In this document: positions 61,241 through 64,000 of the stretch, piece after piece
Layout: each line of letters begins with the position of its first letter
How positions within the stretch are numbered: position 1 is the first letter of the stretch
Origin: Mycobacterium paragordonae
Lineage (GTDB): Bacteria > Actinomycetota > Actinomycetes > Mycobacteriales > Mycobacteriaceae
Direction: 5' to 3'
Assembly (NCBI RefSeq): GCF_003614435.1
Contig: NZ_CP025546.1
Coordinates: 310,001 to 374,000, forward strand
Length of the DNA: 64,000 nucleotides
Made by a program: the position numbers and the translations under genes
The notes under the pieces: model-generated
What the model was told of the DNA's origin: nothing
Database searches by the model: none
The model's input: only the letters and a program-made list of their open reading frames with translations

Positions 61241-61981
61241 CTAGCCGCGTATTCGCCGCATTGTCATCGAATGCCGGAATCGCGATGCCGGGTGCGTGTT
61301 GATCGTCACCTGCGCAACCCGATCATCAGAAGCGCGGTAAGTGCGTTGCACCTGCAATGCCGGGGTTCCGGGCTCGACGTCGAGGGCGGCGGCAAGCTCG
61401 GCCGGCAGCAGCACCGCGACGATCTCCTGTTGCACCTCAACGATACTGAGCCCGAACAGATCCTCGATCAACGGGAAAATGGGGCCGTCGTGGCGCTGCA
61501 GCAGGCGGCCGACCGCCGCGAACTCGCGATTGATGTAGTACTCGGTGCGGCACAGCGGCGATGCGGACTCCACGGCTTGGCGCGCGCCACGAACCGACAG
61601 CCATTGCTCGCCCACGGCCAGGCCTGTGCGCACGGACAGGTCGTCGTCGATGCCGACCATGGCGACGGACTCGATTGCGAACCGGGTCCCCGAGGCGAAG
61701 TCCAACAAGTCGTTGATCGACATAACGTGCTGCACATAGGAATCCGCGGAAGGTCGCGGGACCACGAGGGTTCCGGTCCGCGGCCGCGATGACACCAGGT
61801 TGTCGTCGCGCAGCCTGCGCAGCGCCTCCCGGACGGTGTAGCGGCTGACCGCAAACCGCTCGCACAACTCGTGCTCGGTCGGCAGCTGGGAACCGACCGG
61901 ATATACCCCGTCCACGATCTCCTTGCGCAGCGTACGGGCCACCTGAAGGTAGCGGTGGTCGACGACCTTTGCTTCGGTCAA
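61241..61981 (-). CDS. GntR/HutC-type regulator with UTRA domain
   Basis: A 246-residue regulator: wHTH QVARTLRKEIVDGVYPVGSQLPTEHELCERFAVSRYTVREALRRLRDDNLVSSRPRTGTLV, then a UTRA effector domain (ESASPLCRTEYYINREFAAV). No ATG/GTG fits; a TTG at 61981 overlaps the SMP-30-like stop by four bases (TTGA) and is chosen. It probably responds to a metabolite of this operon. Confidence 0.85.
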   Translation of the reverse strand: MTEAKVVDHRYLQVARTLRKEIVDGVYPVGSQLPTEHELCERFAVSRYTVREALRRLRDDNLVSSRPRTGTLVVPRPSADSYVQHVMSINDLLDFASGTRFAIESVAMVGIDDDLSVRTGLAVGEQWLSVRGARQAVESASPLCRTEYYINREFAAVGRLLQRHDGPIFPLIEDLFGLSIVEVQQEIVAVLLPAELAAALDVEPGTPALQVQRTYRASDDRVAQVTINTHPASRFRHSMTMRRIRG

Positions 61982-63573
61982 CGTTGTGGCCCTTCGGTTT
62001 CCCGGCGCAGCGCCAGCACGCTGCCCTCGGCGTCGGCGGAGATGTACAGGGTGCCGTCGGGTCCGGCGGCGAGCCCCGCGAACGGTCCCTGCGGCCCGGA
62101 GAACGGCGGCATCCCACGCAGTGGTTTGGGGATGACGCCGGGCGGCGCGCCGACCGGCAGGTCTGAAGCGACGGTGACCCGGGCCCCGCTGTCCAGGTCG
62201 ACGGCGACGAGTTCCTTTGCGCCGGAATCCACGACGTACACCTGCCGGTCCCGCACCAGTAGCCCCTGCGGTTGCTGCAGCCCCTCGATCAACGGCCCGC
62301 CGCCCACCCGCAACACCCGACCCGCGCCGGCCTCGGACACCAGGCACGTCCCGTCGGGGGCTATGGCCACACCGACGGGCTCATGCAGGCCGGATGCCAG
62401 AACTTCCACGTCACCCGCCCGGATGCTCAGCACCCGGCCGGCGCCCAGCTCGGCCACCACTATGGCGCCTCCGGGCGCGATGGCGACGCCATACAGCTGA
62501 TCGAAACCCTGTGCCAGCACCTCGCTTTCGCTGCTCGCCGGTCGATAGCGGGCAACCTCTCCGTTCGAAGTGGTGACGATGAACTCGCCGGGTCCCGCCG
62601 GTGCCAGGCCACGCAGAAAGCCGGGATAGCCGGGACTGAACAGCATGCCGGCGGTGTGCAGCGCACCATCGATCAGCTCGTAGAAATATGTTCCGTCGGC
62701 TATGTAGAGGTTGCCGTCGGCGCCTACCGCAAGGTCCAACGGCCAGTTCAGCCCGCCGCCGAGCACCGTCCGGGTCTGGCCGTCCCCGAGGATTTCGGTG
62801 ATCTCACCGGTGAAGTTCGAGACGAACAACCGGTTGTCAACGAAGGTCAGGTTGTCCAGACCAGGATTCAGCTGCGCCAGGACATTAGTTTGCCCGGTAC
62901 GCGGGTCGATGCGCAGCACCTGGCCGCTGTGCACTTGCGTGGAAACCAGATAGCCCTCGGCATCGAACTTGACCGCATCCGGCACGCCCAGGTCGCCCGC
63001 CACCCGTTGCGGATCGCCGCCGTCCGGGTCGATGCGCCAGATTTCGTTGGCGCCCATCACCGGGAAATACAGGAGCCCGTCGGGACCGACTTCCATCGCG
63101 TTCGGCGACGGCACGTTCTCCAGCAGCACCCTGGGCGGGCCGCCGGCACAATCGAGTTCCACCAGACGTCCCCCCGCGCGGCATTCGCCGATGAACAACC
63201 GGCCCCGGTGAACGGTGATGCCGTTGGCGGACGGCAGGTCGTCCCGCAACACACGGATGTGGCCGCGGGTGTCGCGCATGCTCACCCGGCCGTCCATCAC
63301 CTCGGTGGCGTACAGGTTGCCCTCCAAATCGAAGGCCACGTCATCCGGCGCGACGATGTCGCCGCCCTTGGCGCTCACCGTGTCGATTTGTCCGGTCTGC
63401 GGGTCGAGCGCGCTGATCTGACTGCCGGTCACCTGCGCGATGTAGACGCGGCCGTCGGGGCCGGTGCGCAGACCGTTGGCCCCGAATAGGCGGCTGGGCT
63501 CGGTGACTCGCGTCAGGGCCCAGCCCTCCGCGACGCGCGGTGGCCGCGCGGCGCTGTAGCGAGCAGCCTTCAC
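61978..63573 (-). CDS. SMP-30/NHL beta-propeller lactonase-like protein
   Basis: A 531-residue protein of repeated ~40-residue blades (GPDGRVYIAQVTG, GNLYATEV, LYFPVMGANEIWRIDPDGG, GAGRVLSIRAGDVE), similar to gluconolactonase/SMP-30 propellers, apparently a double-length propeller. GTG 63573 gives VKAARYSAARPPRV; a TTG at 63609 is an alternative. It leads the minus-strand operon with GntR, FadD and SDR genes, suggesting lactone opening before CoA activation and oxidation (inference). Confidence 0.82.
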   Translation of the reverse strand: MKAARYSAARPPRVAEGWALTRVTEPSRLFGANGLRTGPDGRVYIAQVTGSQISALDPQTGQIDTVSAKGGDIVAPDDVAFDLEGNLYATEVMDGRVSMRDTRGHIRVLRDDLPSANGITVHRGRLFIGECRAGGRLVELDCAGGPPRVLLENVPSPNAMEVGPDGLLYFPVMGANEIWRIDPDGGDPQRVAGDLGVPDAVKFDAEGYLVSTQVHSGQVLRIDPRTGQTNVLAQLNPGLDNLTFVDNRLFVSNFTGEITEILGDGQTRTVLGGGLNWPLDLAVGADGNLYIADGTYFYELIDGALHTAGMLFSPGYPGFLRGLAPAGPGEFIVTTSNGEVARYRPASSESEVLAQGFDQLYGVAIAPGGAIVVAELGAGRVLSIRAGDVEVLASGLHEPVGVAIAPDGTCLVSEAGAGRVLRVGGGPLIEGLQQPQGLLVRDRQVYVVDSGAKELVAVDLDSGARVTVASDLPVGAPPGVIPKPLRGMPPFSGPQGPFAGLAAGPDGTLYISADAEGSVLALRRETEGPQR

Positions 63574-63672
63574 CGCTCGGACGATAGCAATGCGCCGTGG
63601 TCCAGACAATAGCGAGCACCAAGTACGCTAGCGCCCTTGACGTGCGGGCTGCCTAAAGAGAATCATGCTCTC

Positions 63673-63691
63673 TAATGAGTGCACGTCATTA
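63673..63691. promoter_or_regulatory. 19-bp palindrome in the divergent GntR-operon promoter
   Basis: TAATGA-GTGCACG-TCATTA has perfect six-base arms around a GTGCAC core, in the gap between the SMP-30-like operon and the next divergent SDR gene. It is the likely operator of the operon's GntR-type regulator, although it does not match a known HutC consensus. Confidence 0.55.
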
Positions 63692-63709
63692 TCATGTCCG
63701 GACAATTGG

Positions 63710-64000
63710 ATGAACACCGCCCAGCTGAGCCTCGCCGGGAGAGCCGTGGTGGTAGCCGGCGCCGCCGGCGGCGGGATCGGCACCACCGTGGCACGCGTCG
63801 TCGCGGAGGCCGGCGCGACCGTGGTCGCGGTCAGTCGTGGCCGTGCAAATCTCGACCAGCACATCGGGCCGCTGATGGACGAAGGACTGCCGGTCGTTCC
63901 GGTGGTCGCCGACGTGTCCACCGATGACGGCGTGGCCTCCGTGATGGAGGCAGCGACCGGCGCCGGCGACGAGCTCTACGGACTGGTGAATGTCGCCGGC
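63710..64000 (+). CDS. SDR family oxidoreductase (3' partial)
   Basis: 97 codons before the window ends: MNTAQLSLAGRAVVVAGAAGGGIGTTVAR carries a GAAGGGIG cofactor motif and the last residues LYGLVNVAG correspond to the NNAG motif. ATG 63710 is the first good start after the palindrome. Divergent from the SMP-30-like operon, which probably shares its operator. Confidence 0.85.
   Translation, partial: MNTAQLSLAGRAVVVAGAAGGGIGTTVARVVAEAGATVVAVSRGRANLDQHIGPLMDEGLPVVPVVADVSTDDGVASVMEAATGAGDELYGLVNVAG

Overview
The window is high-GC actinobacterial chromosome from a non-tuberculous Mycobacterium. The evidence is two PE_PGRS genes, a PPE gene, a 13E12-type HNH endonuclease, the giant P-type ATPase CtpI, a SigC-type sigma factor, many SDR and FadD-type genes, and near gene-by-gene agreement of 25.7-42.1 kb with the nrp region of M. 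tuberculosis (PPE1, Rv0097, fcoT, fadD10, ACP, nrp, Rv0102, ctpB; numbering recalled, not searched). No rRNA, tRNA, CRISPR or insertion sequence was seen, and no gene-free stretch exceeds 300 bases.

Region 1 (1-20.9 kb) is general metabolism: a Baeyer-Villiger-type monooxygenase cut by the left edge, a PE_PGRS with a folded C-terminal domain, a sulfate-binding protein paired with a SulP permease, a cyclase/AAA regulator coupled to an SDR, and a CstR-like repressor operon (DUF302, SnoaL, SDR, M42 peptidase) divergent from an AhpD-like gene. A LysR gene, a frameshifted MmgE/PrpD gene, two hotdog thioesterases with a HxlR regulator and further small enzymes follow.

Region 2 (20.9-42.1 kb) is the centrepiece, a copper/chalkophore island. 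sigC is divergent from a Cu+-ATPase gene, which is followed by a convergent zinc-finger membrane anti-sigma gene, a 4 x 54 bp tandem repeat and a methyltransferase gene. Then comes the isonitrile-lipopeptide operon: PPE, Fe(II) isonitrile synthase, FcoT-like thioesterase, FadD10, ACP, and an NRPS with only one module (C-A-T-R). A DUF5134 membrane protein with methionine at every third residue, a CopD/CtaG fusion, a PE_PGRS, a CxxC copper chaperone and a second Cu+-ATPase complete it. The first ATPase and the PPE gene share an upstream motif with identical 20-base spacing (GGAACT-TTGA ... GACGACT), a candidate SigC-type promoter tying transport to metallophore synthesis.

Region 3 (42.1-64 kb) holds a hydrolase-cyclase fusion, a TetR/MpaB divergent pair, an SDR-acyl-CoA synthetase pair, a 13E12 HNH gene, CtpI, an ECF sigma factor with a SnoaL tail, a DUF899 protein, a rhomboid protease, and a four-gene catabolic operon (SMP-30-like, GntR, acyl-CoA synthetase, SDR) divergent from an SDR gene cut by the right edge.
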